Assembly (NCBI GenBank): GCA_027076245.1
Contig: JALTKC010000392.1
Span: forward strand, 1-13,604
Length of the DNA stretch: 13,604 bases
Origin: Gammaproteobacteria bacterium
Lineage (GTDB): Bacteria; Pseudomonadota; Gammaproteobacteria; GRL18
Reading direction: 5' to 3'
In this document: in pieces, positions 1 to 6,082 of the stretch
How positions within the stretch are numbered: position 1 is the stretch's first letter
How the letters are laid out: the number at the start of each line of letters is the position of its first letter
The notes under the pieces: model-generated
What the model was told of the DNA's origin: nothing
The model's database searches: none
The model's input: the letters and a program-made list of their open reading frames with translations, nothing else
Translations under genes and position numbers: made by a program

Positions 1-27
1 CGGTCTGTAGTTAATAGAAATCATTTT

Positions 28-660
28 TTAATGGATTCTTTTGAAGGTATATACCCGGGCATTTCTGTCTTTTACAATAAACTTATCGGGTTCCCGGTAA
101 AACTGAAACTGCAGGGTGGTTTTATTGGCAGGAATATAGGCATAGAGGATATTATTCTTAACCAGTAACCGCCCGGCAATATGGCGCTTATTACCGTCAG
201 ACCAGATAAAGCGGTTATTATTGTAAATAGCAATCACATTACCCGTCTGAGACTGCCAGATCCCGTTCATAGTATTACTATTCTGCTGCGGGGTACCGGA
301 GGCCGTATTTTTACTGTTCAGATCCCAGAAACTGCCCTGGTTACTGGTGTTGTTATAATGATTACTTCCGGTATTCTGACCAACCGGAAAATTATCACTG
401 AAGCTGTTCGGGAAATTATTTATGCCATAAAGGCTGTTACCCACTCCCGGCATAAAACCGGGTGAATAAGGCATACCGTACAGGCTTGAGTAATAATTAT
501 TGCCACCACCACCCATAATATCATTCATTGCCCTAATCATGGCGGCCATCATTTCTACAAACGGCAGGTCGCGCCAGTCATTATTATTATAATAACTGCC
601 TGCAAGCGACGGGTTGATGAGAACAAAGCACAGTAATACCGTGCTGATGAGGTGTTTCAA
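28..660 (-). CDS. Secreted Asn/Gly/Ser-rich protein, unknown function
   Basis: I do not recognise a named family. Residues 1-20 form a clear Sec signal peptide (charged Lys-His start, hydrophobic core, end at SLA|GS), so the product is exported. Residues 21-130 are low complexity, rich in Asn, Gly, Ser and Tyr, with a GGGG run at 50-53 and repeated NN, NS and YG pairs; this part is probably disordered. Residues 131-210 look like a compact beta-rich domain (GIWQSQTG...AIYNNNRFIWSDG...YTFKRI) that could bind a ligand or surface. The start is TTG at 658-660, chosen because AAAGGA lies 6-7 nt upstream and the signal peptide begins exactly there. It has its own promoter (766-794) and stands apart from lptG. 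It could be an envelope, matrix or biofilm protein; this is inference only. The frame itself is well supported. Confidence 0.75.
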   Translation of the reverse strand: MKHLISTVLLCFVLINPSLAGSYYNNNDWRDLPFVEMMAAMIRAMNDIMGGGGNNYYSSLYGMPYSPGFMPGVGNSLYGINNFPNSFSDNFPVGQNTGSNHYNNTSNQGSFWDLNSKNTASGTPQQNSNTMNGIWQSQTGNVIAIYNNNRFIWSDGNKRHIAGRLLVKNNILYAYIPANKTTLQFQFYREPDKFIVKDRNARVYTFKRIH

Positions 661-765
661 ATGTTATCCTTTCAGATCGCCGGTGGTGGTTCAGCTTTTA
701 TTTTGTTAAATTTCCGGTTTACAATTATCGGCACGCAGCCGGGTTATAAACTTATACAACCCATT

Positions 766-794
766 ATTATAGTCGGTTTTTTATAAATAGTTAA
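766..794 (-). promoter_or_regulatory. Sigma-70-type promoter for the secreted-protein gene
   Basis: Read on the minus strand: -35 TTAACT (789-794), a 17-bp spacer, and a perfect -10 TATAAT (766-771). Predicted transcription starts near 758 and leaves a leader of about 100 nt before the TTG start at 660. Judged by eye against the consensus. Confidence 0.6.
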
Positions 795-810
795 TTAGTA
801 TTTTATTAAA

Positions 811-957
811 TAGTGTGTATCAATTTATTGATGCGCACTGGCGGCACAAGGATGTGCCGCTCATTTTTAACGACGGTAAGTCGTTGAAAATGGAGCAAAA
901 GAAAAATGACACTTTTTCTTTTGCGTTCCGGGAAATTGCCAGGAAGGCAATTTCCGG
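811..957 (+). ncRNA. Candidate structured RNA: five packed hairpins with GGA loops
   Basis: Five inverted repeats lie end to end. H0 is 811-824/827-840 (about 13 pairs, three G.U). H1 is 841-848/853-860 (8 perfect pairs, loop AGGA). H2 is 862-874/880-892 (13 pairs, one G.U, plus a possible 861.893 G.U; loop GGTAA). H3 is 895-906/913-924 (12 perfect pairs). H4 is 931-940/946-955 (10 perfect pairs, loop AGGAA, extended past a bulge to 928/957). All wobbles are G.U only if the plus strand is transcribed; on the minus strand they would be A-C mismatches. H1 places GGA in its loop flanked by ACA and UGU, matching 11 of 12 positions of the CsrA SELEX consensus. Further GGA triplets lie at 892-894, 956-958 and 960-962. 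I see no convincing plus-strand promoter (only the AT-rich 775-810) and no hairpin-plus-T-run terminator. Alternatives are a REP-like repeat cluster or a 3' barrier after lptG. The rest of 661-991 holds only the promoter above and AT-rich sequence. Confidence 0.4.
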
Positions 958-991
958 ATGGACACTAAATAGTTTAATTATGTGATGCGGG

Positions 992-2056
992 TTAGAGCAT
1001 GCGCCGGATCAGTAAAGAGGCGGTGATTAGAGTCAGCAGGGTGACAATGGAGGCACTGAAAATGGGGCTGAAGCTATAGACCAGGCCGAACTGGGCCGCA
1101 ATTTTATTGGCAATCGTAAAACTGACACCAATCAGTACGCCGATCATCAACCGGTTACCGGCATTATTGGTGCGTGAAGTATTAAAAACGAAGGGTACCG
1201 CAATGAGCAGCATGGCGGCAATGGATAATGGAGAAATCAGTTTACTCCAGAAAATCAGCCAGTACTGACTGCTGTCCAGATTATTACTGTCCAGGTATTT
1301 GGCATAACGGTAAATACCGGAAGCGGATAAAAATTCCAGTTTAGTAATAATTACATCCACCAGTTCCAGATCCAGTAAGGTCGGCCAGCGAGCCTGGGTA
1401 AGCGTATTGGTGACTACCTTTTCATCGCTGATAAAGCTTTGCTTAATATTTTTTAAAATCCAGTCTTTACCATTGTAATGAGCACTCTGGGCCAGGGTGC
1501 TGACTCTAAGGGTATTATCATCATTAAAAGTGTAAATACTGACTTTACCAAAAGAATTGTCAGCGGCAATGGAATGAATTTTGGTAAAGGTTTTCTGATC
1601 TTTTATCCACACTGCATCATCACTGATAACACTGGTGGCACCATGGGTTTTAACGGTCCAGTGATTCTGAGCAATGTTTTCGGTAACCGGTACCACATAC
1701 TCACCAATGCCGAACATAAACAGACCCAGTAAAATAGCCGCTTTCATAGTGGAGAAAATAATTCGTCCGGTAGCCACCCCGGCGGCACGGATTGCCACCA
1801 GTTCACTATTGCTGTTTAGGGCACCCAGCCCCATCATGGCACCTATCAAAACAGAAAAAGGCATGATTTGATAAAGTCGTCTGGGCAGGGTCATGGCAGT
1901 ATAGTAAAAAGCATCGCTGATAGTGAAATTGCCTTTGCCGACATATTTAAAGGCGTCTGCCAGGGCAATAAATCCGTATAAAGCCAGAATAATAAACAGG
2001 GATAGAAATGTGGAGCCAAGTACCGTTTTAATAAGATAACGATCAAGAATAGACAT
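992..2056 (-). CDS. lptG: LPS export ABC transporter permease LptG
   Basis: LptG pairs with LptF and the LptB2 ATPase in the inner membrane to extract lipopolysaccharide and pass it to the LptC/LptA bridge. The 354 residues match the usual length (E. coli about 360). The N-terminus (ILDRYLIKTVLGS) is family-typical. Membrane segments are visible around 13-35, 62-82 and 98-122, then a periplasmic beta-jellyroll of about 150 residues, then three C-terminal segments around 268-290, 303-325 and 330-350. SELVAIRAAG (84-93) is the conserved cytoplasmic coupling region, and ALSASGIYRYAKYL-like sequence around 243-255 also fits LptG better than LptF. The usual upstream partner lptF is absent; a 60-residue membrane peptide sits there instead. 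ATG start, with GAG just upstream as a weak ribosome binding site. Confidence 0.95.
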   Translation of the reverse strand: MSILDRYLIKTVLGSTFLSLFIILALYGFIALADAFKYVGKGNFTISDAFYYTAMTLPRRLYQIMPFSVLIGAMMGLGALNSNSELVAIRAAGVATGRIIFSTMKAAILLGLFMFGIGEYVVPVTENIAQNHWTVKTHGATSVISDDAVWIKDQKTFTKIHSIAADNSFGKVSIYTFNDDNTLRVSTLAQSAHYNGKDWILKNIKQSFISDEKVVTNTLTQARWPTLLDLELVDVIITKLEFLSASGIYRYAKYLDSNNLDSSQYWLIFWSKLISPLSIAAMLLIAVPFVFNTSRTNNAGNRLMIGVLIGVSFTIANKIAAQFGLVYSFSPIFSASIVTLLTLITASLLIRRML

Positions 2057-2106
2057 GATGCTCTATAATAATATCCGGGTTAAAGTGGTAAGGGCTGTGG
2101 CTTAAA

Positions 2107-2174
2107 GTTCAAGACTTCGTTTTTAGCGTTCAAGACTGTTTCAGCGTTCAAGACTGTATTCAACGTTCAAGACT
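2107..2174 (-). repeat. Tandem duplication of the 3' end of the small membrane gene
   Basis: On the plus strand the 10-mer gttcaagact occurs at 2107, 2128, 2146 and 2165 (steps 21, 18, 19), with similar flanks (agc before, gt after). Read on the minus strand, the first copy is the end of the 60-residue gene (codons for Ser-Leu-Glu-Arg and its stop), and the others follow in the untranslated gap before lptG. It looks like replication-slippage copying of a gene end. Confidence 0.8.
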
Positions 2175-2342
2175 GTAGTGAGTCAGTTTGCTGTTCAGGT
2201 GTTGCAGGAAGCTTAGCACCATCCAGACCAGGCTGATAAACAGGATCTGTAAACTGAGCAGAACAAAGGACAGTGCAGTGATCAGTATGGCAAAGATACT
2301 GATAATAAACTGGCCGGTTCGGTTTAAGATATTGGTCATCAT
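2160..2342 (-). CDS. Small hydrophobic membrane peptide (60 aa)
   Basis: Family not recognised. A basic, polar N-terminus (MMTNILNRTG) is followed by about 35 hydrophobic residues (11-45), enough for one long membrane segment or a tight hairpin, and a short polar tail ending SKLTHYSLER. It lies between apaG (123-nt gap) and lptG (103-nt gap) in the same direction, so it may be co-transcribed with lptG. There is no clear Shine-Dalgarno before the tandem ATGs. The last codons are part of a four-copy direct repeat, so the present C-terminus may be recent. The hydrophobic profile makes a real gene more likely than chance, but no homology is claimed. Confidence 0.5.
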   Translation of the reverse strand: MMTNILNRTGQFIISIFAILITALSFVLLSLQILFISLVWMVLSFLQHLNSKLTHYSLER

Positions 2343-2465
2343 AATGGCTTAACTGAATGGATGCGGTTTCTTACAGTATAGCTTTAATGGACCCAAATTC
2401 ATACCTGAAACCGGTAGATTGAAAAGATTCTGGTAAAATCAGAGCTTTAACTGACTTATTTAGGT

Positions 2466-2858
2466 CTAATGAAGAAAGCTGGGTTTGGCAAGAGTAAAAG
2501 GGTGGATTTCCGCATCAAACATCCGTCCGTCACTGGCTTTCATCTGGTAACTGCCCTGCATACTGCCGACCGGTGTATCAATAATAGTGCCGGATGTGTA
2601 GGTAAAATCTTCACCGGGCTTTAAATAAGGGTGTTCACCGACCACGCCGGGCCCTTTAACTTCCTGGGTCTGGCCTTCGGCATTGGTAATGATCCAGTGG
2701 CGGGAGATTAACTGAGCCGCTTCTGTGCCCTTGTTAAGAATATTAATGGTATAGGAAAATACATAGCGCTCCTCACCGGGCGCTGATTGTTCTTCGATAT
2801 ACTGAACATCGACATCGATGGCAATATTGTATTTATCCGAATTCTGGGGCATGGTCAT
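2466..2858 (-). CDS. apaG: ApaG (CorD) protein
   Basis: ApaG is a small fibronectin-III-like beta-sandwich protein linked genetically to Co2+/Mg2+ handling in enterobacteria; its molecular role is unsettled. Family hallmarks are visible: ERYVFSYTI (30-39), the RHWIITNAEG strand (53-62), GPGVVGEHPYLKPGEDF (69-85), YTSGTIIDTPVGSMQGSYQM (87-106) and the C-terminal ending FTLAKPSFLH. Total 130 residues against about 125 in E. coli. The second ATG (codon 3, at 2852) may be the true start, because GAGAG lies 6 nt before it, whereas that motif touches the first ATG directly. In E. coli apaG follows rsmA and precedes apaH. Here it lies 1.4 kb beyond rsmA with other genes between, has its own promoter, and apaH is absent. 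Confidence 0.95.
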   Translation of the reverse strand: MTMPQNSDKYNIAIDVDVQYIEEQSAPGEERYVFSYTINILNKGTEAAQLISRHWIITNAEGQTQEVKGPGVVGEHPYLKPGEDFTYTSGTIIDTPVGSMQGSYQMKASDGRMFDAEIHPFTLAKPSFLH

Positions 2859-2896
2859 CTCTCAGGCTGTTAATACTAACGAGTAGTGAACAGTGG

Positions 2897-2925
2897 ATTA
2901 TACTCTGTTTTACAGTCAGGCTCAC
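2897..2925 (-). promoter_or_regulatory. Sigma-70-type promoter for apaG
   Basis: On the minus strand a perfect -10 TATAAT (2897-2902) follows a 17-bp spacer from GTGAGC (2920-2925), which matches only 3 of 6 positions of the -35 consensus. It lies in the 106-bp gap upstream of apaG, about 40 bp before the start codon. The strong -10 is the main support. Confidence 0.5.
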
Positions 2926-2964
2926 GGTAATTTATGCTTTTGACACTGTAAATCGGCCTGAATA

Positions 2965-3258
2965 CTATTGTGAATAAGTATTGGGGCGGTTATCAGAATC
3001 CTGTTTATCCACATGGGCTTTGGCTTTCTGCACGGCTTCCTTAACAGCTCTGTCCATATCAGCACGCTCCTGGGTGGTTAAAAAGAAAGCCATATCCACA
3101 TCATGCCGGACATAACGAGCCGGCAGCATATTCAAGGCCACACAGGCAATATCCTGCAGATAGTCTTCATCCATGTTTTTAATATCCTGTACAAAGGTCT
3201 GAATAAGCTCCCTGACGACCAGGGTTTCATAATAATTATGAATTGAATCAAAGCGCAT
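2965..3258 (-). CDS. ComFB-domain protein (late competence / c-di-nucleotide receptor family)
   Basis: The 97 residues match the ComFB family: an N-terminal HNYYETLVVRELIQ helix (7-20), a conserved DIACVALNMLPARYVRHDVDM core (36-56) with Cys39, then a charged helix rich in Lys and Ala (63-84) and a polar tail. ComFB was named from a Bacillus competence operon, and ComFB-domain proteins in cyanobacteria have been reported to bind cyclic di-GMP. Whether this one does is inference. The start is supported by GGAG five nt before the ATG. It lies 106 nt upstream of apaG, same strand; no diguanylate cyclase or pilus gene is in the window, so context does not show its job. Confidence 0.8.
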   Translation of the reverse strand: MRFDSIHNYYETLVVRELIQTFVQDIKNMDEDYLQDIACVALNMLPARYVRHDVDMAFFLTTQERADMDRAVKEAVQKAKAHVDKQDSDNRPNTYSQ

Positions 3259-3352
3259 AGTGACTCCAGATAAATTCGATGTCTGATACTTCTAGCCTAG
3301 TATGGAATACGGCAAAATCAAGCCATTATATATAGGCATTTTTTATATTTTA

Positions 3353-3835
3353 TTATTGGCGCAGTTTCCAGGTCGGTTTGCCGGCCTGATCAATTAAACC
3401 ATGACGCTGTAACCACAGACGGGCATCTTCGGCATCTTCTTCAAACCAGCGCTGTGCTGAACCCAGCCGAAAGGTGTAGCCCCAGTCATCCATATCCGTC
3501 ATCATTTGTTTTCTGTTCATAAACGGCAGGTAGTCAGCCAGTAAAATCTGCAGATAACATACCCCGTTTTCTTCGTCATAATCACCGCCGGCATCGGTAT
3601 GCAGACCCTTTCTGCGGGACTGATCCATGCAGATATAATGACAGGACTCATGTAATGCTGAATGTACCGGAGTGTCAGAGCGGACATAAAGTCGATTCTG
3701 GATAATACCGGCCTCGGGTTCACCGAACCAGCTGCCGGGAATGTTCTGCTGTTCGGCAACGGTATGGATTTTAAGCTGGTAGTGCTGCAAAAGGGTCAGC
3801 AGCTCAGAAATGTGTTTATTCTGGCATAAAAACAT
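3353..3835 (-). CDS. Uncharacterised HExxH protein, possible zinc metallopeptidase
   Basis: Not assignable to a named family by eye. The key feature is HESCH at residues 62-66, preceded by PVHSAL, which fits a zincin HExxH helix. About 20 residues on, GGDYDEENG (83-91) offers Asp85, Glu88 or Glu89 as a third metal ligand, and a YLQILLADYLPF helix follows. There is no signal peptide and no membrane segment, so the protein is probably cytosolic. At 160 residues it is short for a protease, more like the minimal-zincin types found as regulatory proteins. The C-terminal part (LGSAQRWFEEDAEDARLWLQRHGLI) is Trp-rich and helical. The ATG start sits in an AT-rich leader with no clear ribosome binding site. 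It could instead be a metal-binding non-enzyme. Confidence 0.65.
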   Translation of the reverse strand: MFLCQNKHISELLTLLQHYQLKIHTVAEQQNIPGSWFGEPEAGIIQNRLYVRSDTPVHSALHESCHYICMDQSRRKGLHTDAGGDYDEENGVCYLQILLADYLPFMNRKQMMTDMDDWGYTFRLGSAQRWFEEDAEDARLWLQRHGLIDQAGKPTWKLRQ

Positions 3836-3981
3836 AATTTTTTATAAAAATTTCAGGTAAATAGATGGATTTTTTAAAGTTATGTATTATTCTAGGGTTA
3901 AGATACAACTAAAAGTTAAACTGATTTGTTTGAAAAGCATTTAACCAACTGATTAAAATGTTTTTATTCAGCTTTCTGTTA

Positions 3982-4040
3982 GCTTATGGCTATTCGTTGG
4001 CTTATGGCTATTTTTAGCTTATGGCTATTTTTAGCTTATA
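3982..4040. repeat. 17-18 bp tandem repeat, 3.3 copies
   Basis: Units start at 3982, 4000, 4017 and 4034 (partial), each beginning gcttatggctat; the second and third are identical 17-mers. It sits in the 240-bp gap between the divergent HExxH gene and the small plus-strand frame. It could be slippage-derived, or an iteron-like regulatory array. I see no clear promoter for either gene here. Confidence 0.85.
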
Positions 4041-4075
4041 AAGTAAGTATAAGGCTATTACAGGGCTATAGATAA

Positions 4076-4312
4076 ATGAAAAAGAAAATCGATCCTCTGG
4101 TGGTGCTGGCCGTGCTGGTGGTCAGTGGTGTTATATTAAGTCATTTTGTGGTGTTTTCTCAAGCAGAAGCACCGTTATTACATCTTAACTCTGTGGCAGA
4201 AAAGTCTTCTGTACAGAGTACAATATTTTCTGCTGAAGGACGTATTAATCCTCAGTGGCAGCCGTCCCGTCAGCTTGTGCAAATTGATCCGCCAGGGCAA
4301 CGAACTCGCTGA
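4076..4312 (+). CDS. Small membrane-anchored peptide (78 aa), uncertain
   Basis: Residues 1-5 are MKKKI, followed by a strong hydrophobic segment (about 7-29, VVLAVLVVSGVILSHFVVF), giving an inner-membrane anchor or uncleaved signal with a short periplasmic part rich in Ser, Gln and Pro. No family is recognised. The last 68 nt (4245-4312) overlap the 3' end of rsmA on the other strand, so the C-terminal third is antisense to a conserved gene. That suggests either a convergent gene pair or a gene whose tail has been replaced. An AGGG lies about 11 nt before the ATG, far for a ribosome binding site. The tandem repeat at 3982-4040 lies just upstream. Confidence 0.4.
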   Translation: MKKKIDPLVVLAVLVVSGVILSHFVVFSQAEAPLLHLNSVAEKSSVQSTIFSAEGRINPQWQPSRQLVQIDPPGQRTR

Positions 4313-5093
4313 TTGTCAGGGTTTCTGCCCGCTGTCCCGGGTCAATTCCACAGGCACTAATTTGTTCAGCGGAAAGTATTTTTTTCAAATTATTACGCAG
4401 TGTTTTTCTGCGTTGAGCAAAAGCCTCCCGGGCAATTAAAGTCAGATCCTCTACACTGCCGTATTGCAGCTTTGGTGCAGAATCAAAATGACGTCTGGGT
4501 GTTAACTGTACAATCGCTGAATCTACTTTCGGGGCCGGGGTAAAAGCCCCGGGCGGTACAATAAACAGGAGTTGAGCCTGACATAAATACTGCACCAGAA
4601 TACTCAGCCGGCCATAGGCTTTGGAACCAGGCCGGGCGGTCAGGCGTTCCACCACTTCTTTCTGCAGCATAAAATGCATATCTTCAATTGAATCAATATT
4701 GTCCAGTAGATAAAAAATCAGCGGAGTGGAAATATTATAGGGCAGATTGCCCACCAGCCTTAATCGGTCATTTTTTGATGCCGCTGATTCTGGGGGCACC
4801 AAACTGGAAAAATCAAACTTAAGCGCATCTGCGCTGTGAATATTAAAATGTTCAAAAGATGAAAAGCGCTGTTCCAGTAACGGTATCAGATCCCGATCCA
4901 GCTCAATCACATCCAGGTTGCCCGCCTGCCTCACAAGGTGTTCTGTCAAAGCGCCTTTACCCGGCCCGATTTCCACCAGATGTTGATCTGCAGTAGGATT
5001 AATATGGCTGATAATCCGCTCAATAATATTTTGATCATGCAGGAAATTCTGCCCAAAACGTTTCCTGGCTTTATGTTTTAATGGTTTGCTCAT
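4245..5093 (-). CDS. rsmA: 16S rRNA dimethyladenosine transferase RsmA (KsgA)
   Basis: RsmA dimethylates two adjacent adenosines in the 3' helix of 16S rRNA (A1518 and A1519 in E. coli numbering) late in 30S assembly. The 282 residues match the family (E. coli 273). Visible motifs: KRFGQNFLHD (11-20), the SAM-binding loop VEIGPGKGALT (40-50), acidic IELDRD (63-68), catalytic NLPYNIS (116-122) and the C-terminal FAQRRKTLRNNLKK segment that contacts rRNA. Its ATG overlaps the pdxA stop by 4 nt, indicating translational coupling. The C-terminus overlaps the convergent small frame by 68 nt, and no terminator hairpin is seen. Confidence 0.97.
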   Translation of the reverse strand: MSKPLKHKARKRFGQNFLHDQNIIERIISHINPTADQHLVEIGPGKGALTEHLVRQAGNLDVIELDRDLIPLLEQRFSSFEHFNIHSADALKFDFSSLVPPESAASKNDRLRLVGNLPYNISTPLIFYLLDNIDSIEDMHFMLQKEVVERLTARPGSKAYGRLSILVQYLCQAQLLFIVPPGAFTPAPKVDSAIVQLTPRRHFDSAPKLQYGSVEDLTLIAREAFAQRRKTLRNNLKKILSAEQISACGIDPGQRAETLTISEFVALADQFAQADGTAATED

Positions 5094-6082
5094 TTATTTT
5101 TTTCTGTGTTGGTAGCTGCCATTTGCAAGGCAACCTGAATAGCATAATGCAGGCTGCCGGTATCGGCCTGGCCGGTGCCGGCCAGTTCCAGGGCGGTGCC
5201 GTGATCGACGGAGGTGCGGATAATGGGCAGGCCCAGGGTGACATTGACGGCGCGGCCAAAGCCCTGGTATTTAAGTACCGGCAGGCCCTGATCGTGGTAC
5301 ATGGCCAGTGCTGCATCGGCCTGTTGCAAATTTTGTTTGGCAAACAGGGTATCGGCGGGTAATGGGCCGGTCAGGTTCATGCCCTGGTTATTAAGCTGCT
5401 GCAGTACCGGAATAATGGTGTCCAGCTCCTCGGTGCCGAGGTGACCGTCTTCCCCGGCATGGGGGTTAAGGCCGCATACCAGAATATGGGGCTTACTGAT
5501 CCCGAACTTTGTTTGCATATCATGGTTTAAGATACTTAAAACCTGGGTCAGACTGTCCCGGGTAATGGCTGAAGCAACGTTTTTTAGCGGCAGATGGGTA
5601 GTGGCAAGAGCCACCCGCATTTCTTCAGTAGCCAGCATCATGACCACTTTTTCAGTGCCGGTTTTATTGGCCAGGTATTCGGTATGACCGGTAAAGGGAA
5701 TACCGGCGTCATTGATAATACCTTTATGGACAGGGCCGGTGACCAGGGCATCAAAACGGCTGTTAAGACAGCCTGTAACGGCTTTGTCCAGTGTTTTAAG
5801 CACATAGGCAGCATTAGCCGGGTTGAGTTTGCCGCATTCAGACGGTTTAACCAGTTCGGTGGTCTGGTAATAGAGTCGTCCGGAGCCGGAAGGCTCGCTC
5901 TGGTTCTGATATTCAATGAGTTTAACAGGCAGGTTCAGCTGTCGTGCTCTTTGTTCTAAAAGTGCCGGATCGGCCAGGGCAATAAGCTGAAAATCATGGG
6001 GTAGCTGAGCATACTGTATGCACAGTTCGGGACCGATCCCGGCGGGTTCACCGGGTGTCAGGGCCAGTCGTGCCAGAGGCAT
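5090..6082 (-). CDS. pdxA: 4-hydroxythreonine-4-phosphate dehydrogenase PdxA
   Basis: PdxA oxidises 4-phosphohydroxy-L-threonine with NAD(P)+ in the DXP-dependent pyridoxal phosphate pathway; the product goes to PdxJ. The 330 residues are full length. TPGEPAGIGPEL (9-20) and DALVTGPVHK (111-120) are conserved. The three divalent-metal ligands are His163 (TTHLPL), His208 (LNPHAGE) and His263 (MYHDQGLPVLK), each three residues below the E. coli positions 166, 211 and 266. The ATG shares one nucleotide with the surA stop (TGATG), and the gene end overlaps rsmA, so it lies in the middle of the operon. Cytosolic homodimer in known members. Confidence 0.97.
   Translation of the reverse strand: MPLARLALTPGEPAGIGPELCIQYAQLPHDFQLIALADPALLEQRARQLNLPVKLIEYQNQSEPSGSGRLYYQTTELVKPSECGKLNPANAAYVLKTLDKAVTGCLNSRFDALVTGPVHKGIINDAGIPFTGHTEYLANKTGTEKVVMMLATEEMRVALATTHLPLKNVASAITRDSLTQVLSILNHDMQTKFGISKPHILVCGLNPHAGEDGHLGTEELDTIIPVLQQLNNQGMNLTGPLPADTLFAKQNLQQADAALAMYHDQGLPVLKYQGFGRAVNVTLGLPIIRTSVDHGTALELAGTGQADTGSLHYAIQVALQMAATNTEKNK

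Noticed and set aside
895..957. H3 or H4 as a canonical terminator for lptG or for a plus-strand RNA
   Set aside because: On neither strand is a stem followed directly by a T-run. A Rho-type or non-canonical stop remains possible.
890..985. 31-codon open frame (ATG at 890-892) through hairpins H3 and H4
   Set aside because: No Shine-Dalgarno, and its codons are fixed by the palindromes, so the RNA structure explains the sequence better than a peptide does.
3306..3340. Possible terminator (GCC / GGC around an AT-rich centre) between the HExxH and ComFB genes
   Set aside because: Only three G-C pairs hold it, and the flanking A and T runs do not pair in register.
4535..4552. GC-rich hairpin ccgggg / ccccgg
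   Set aside because: It lies inside rsmA over the conserved PPGAFTPAPKVDS codons; protein conservation explains it.
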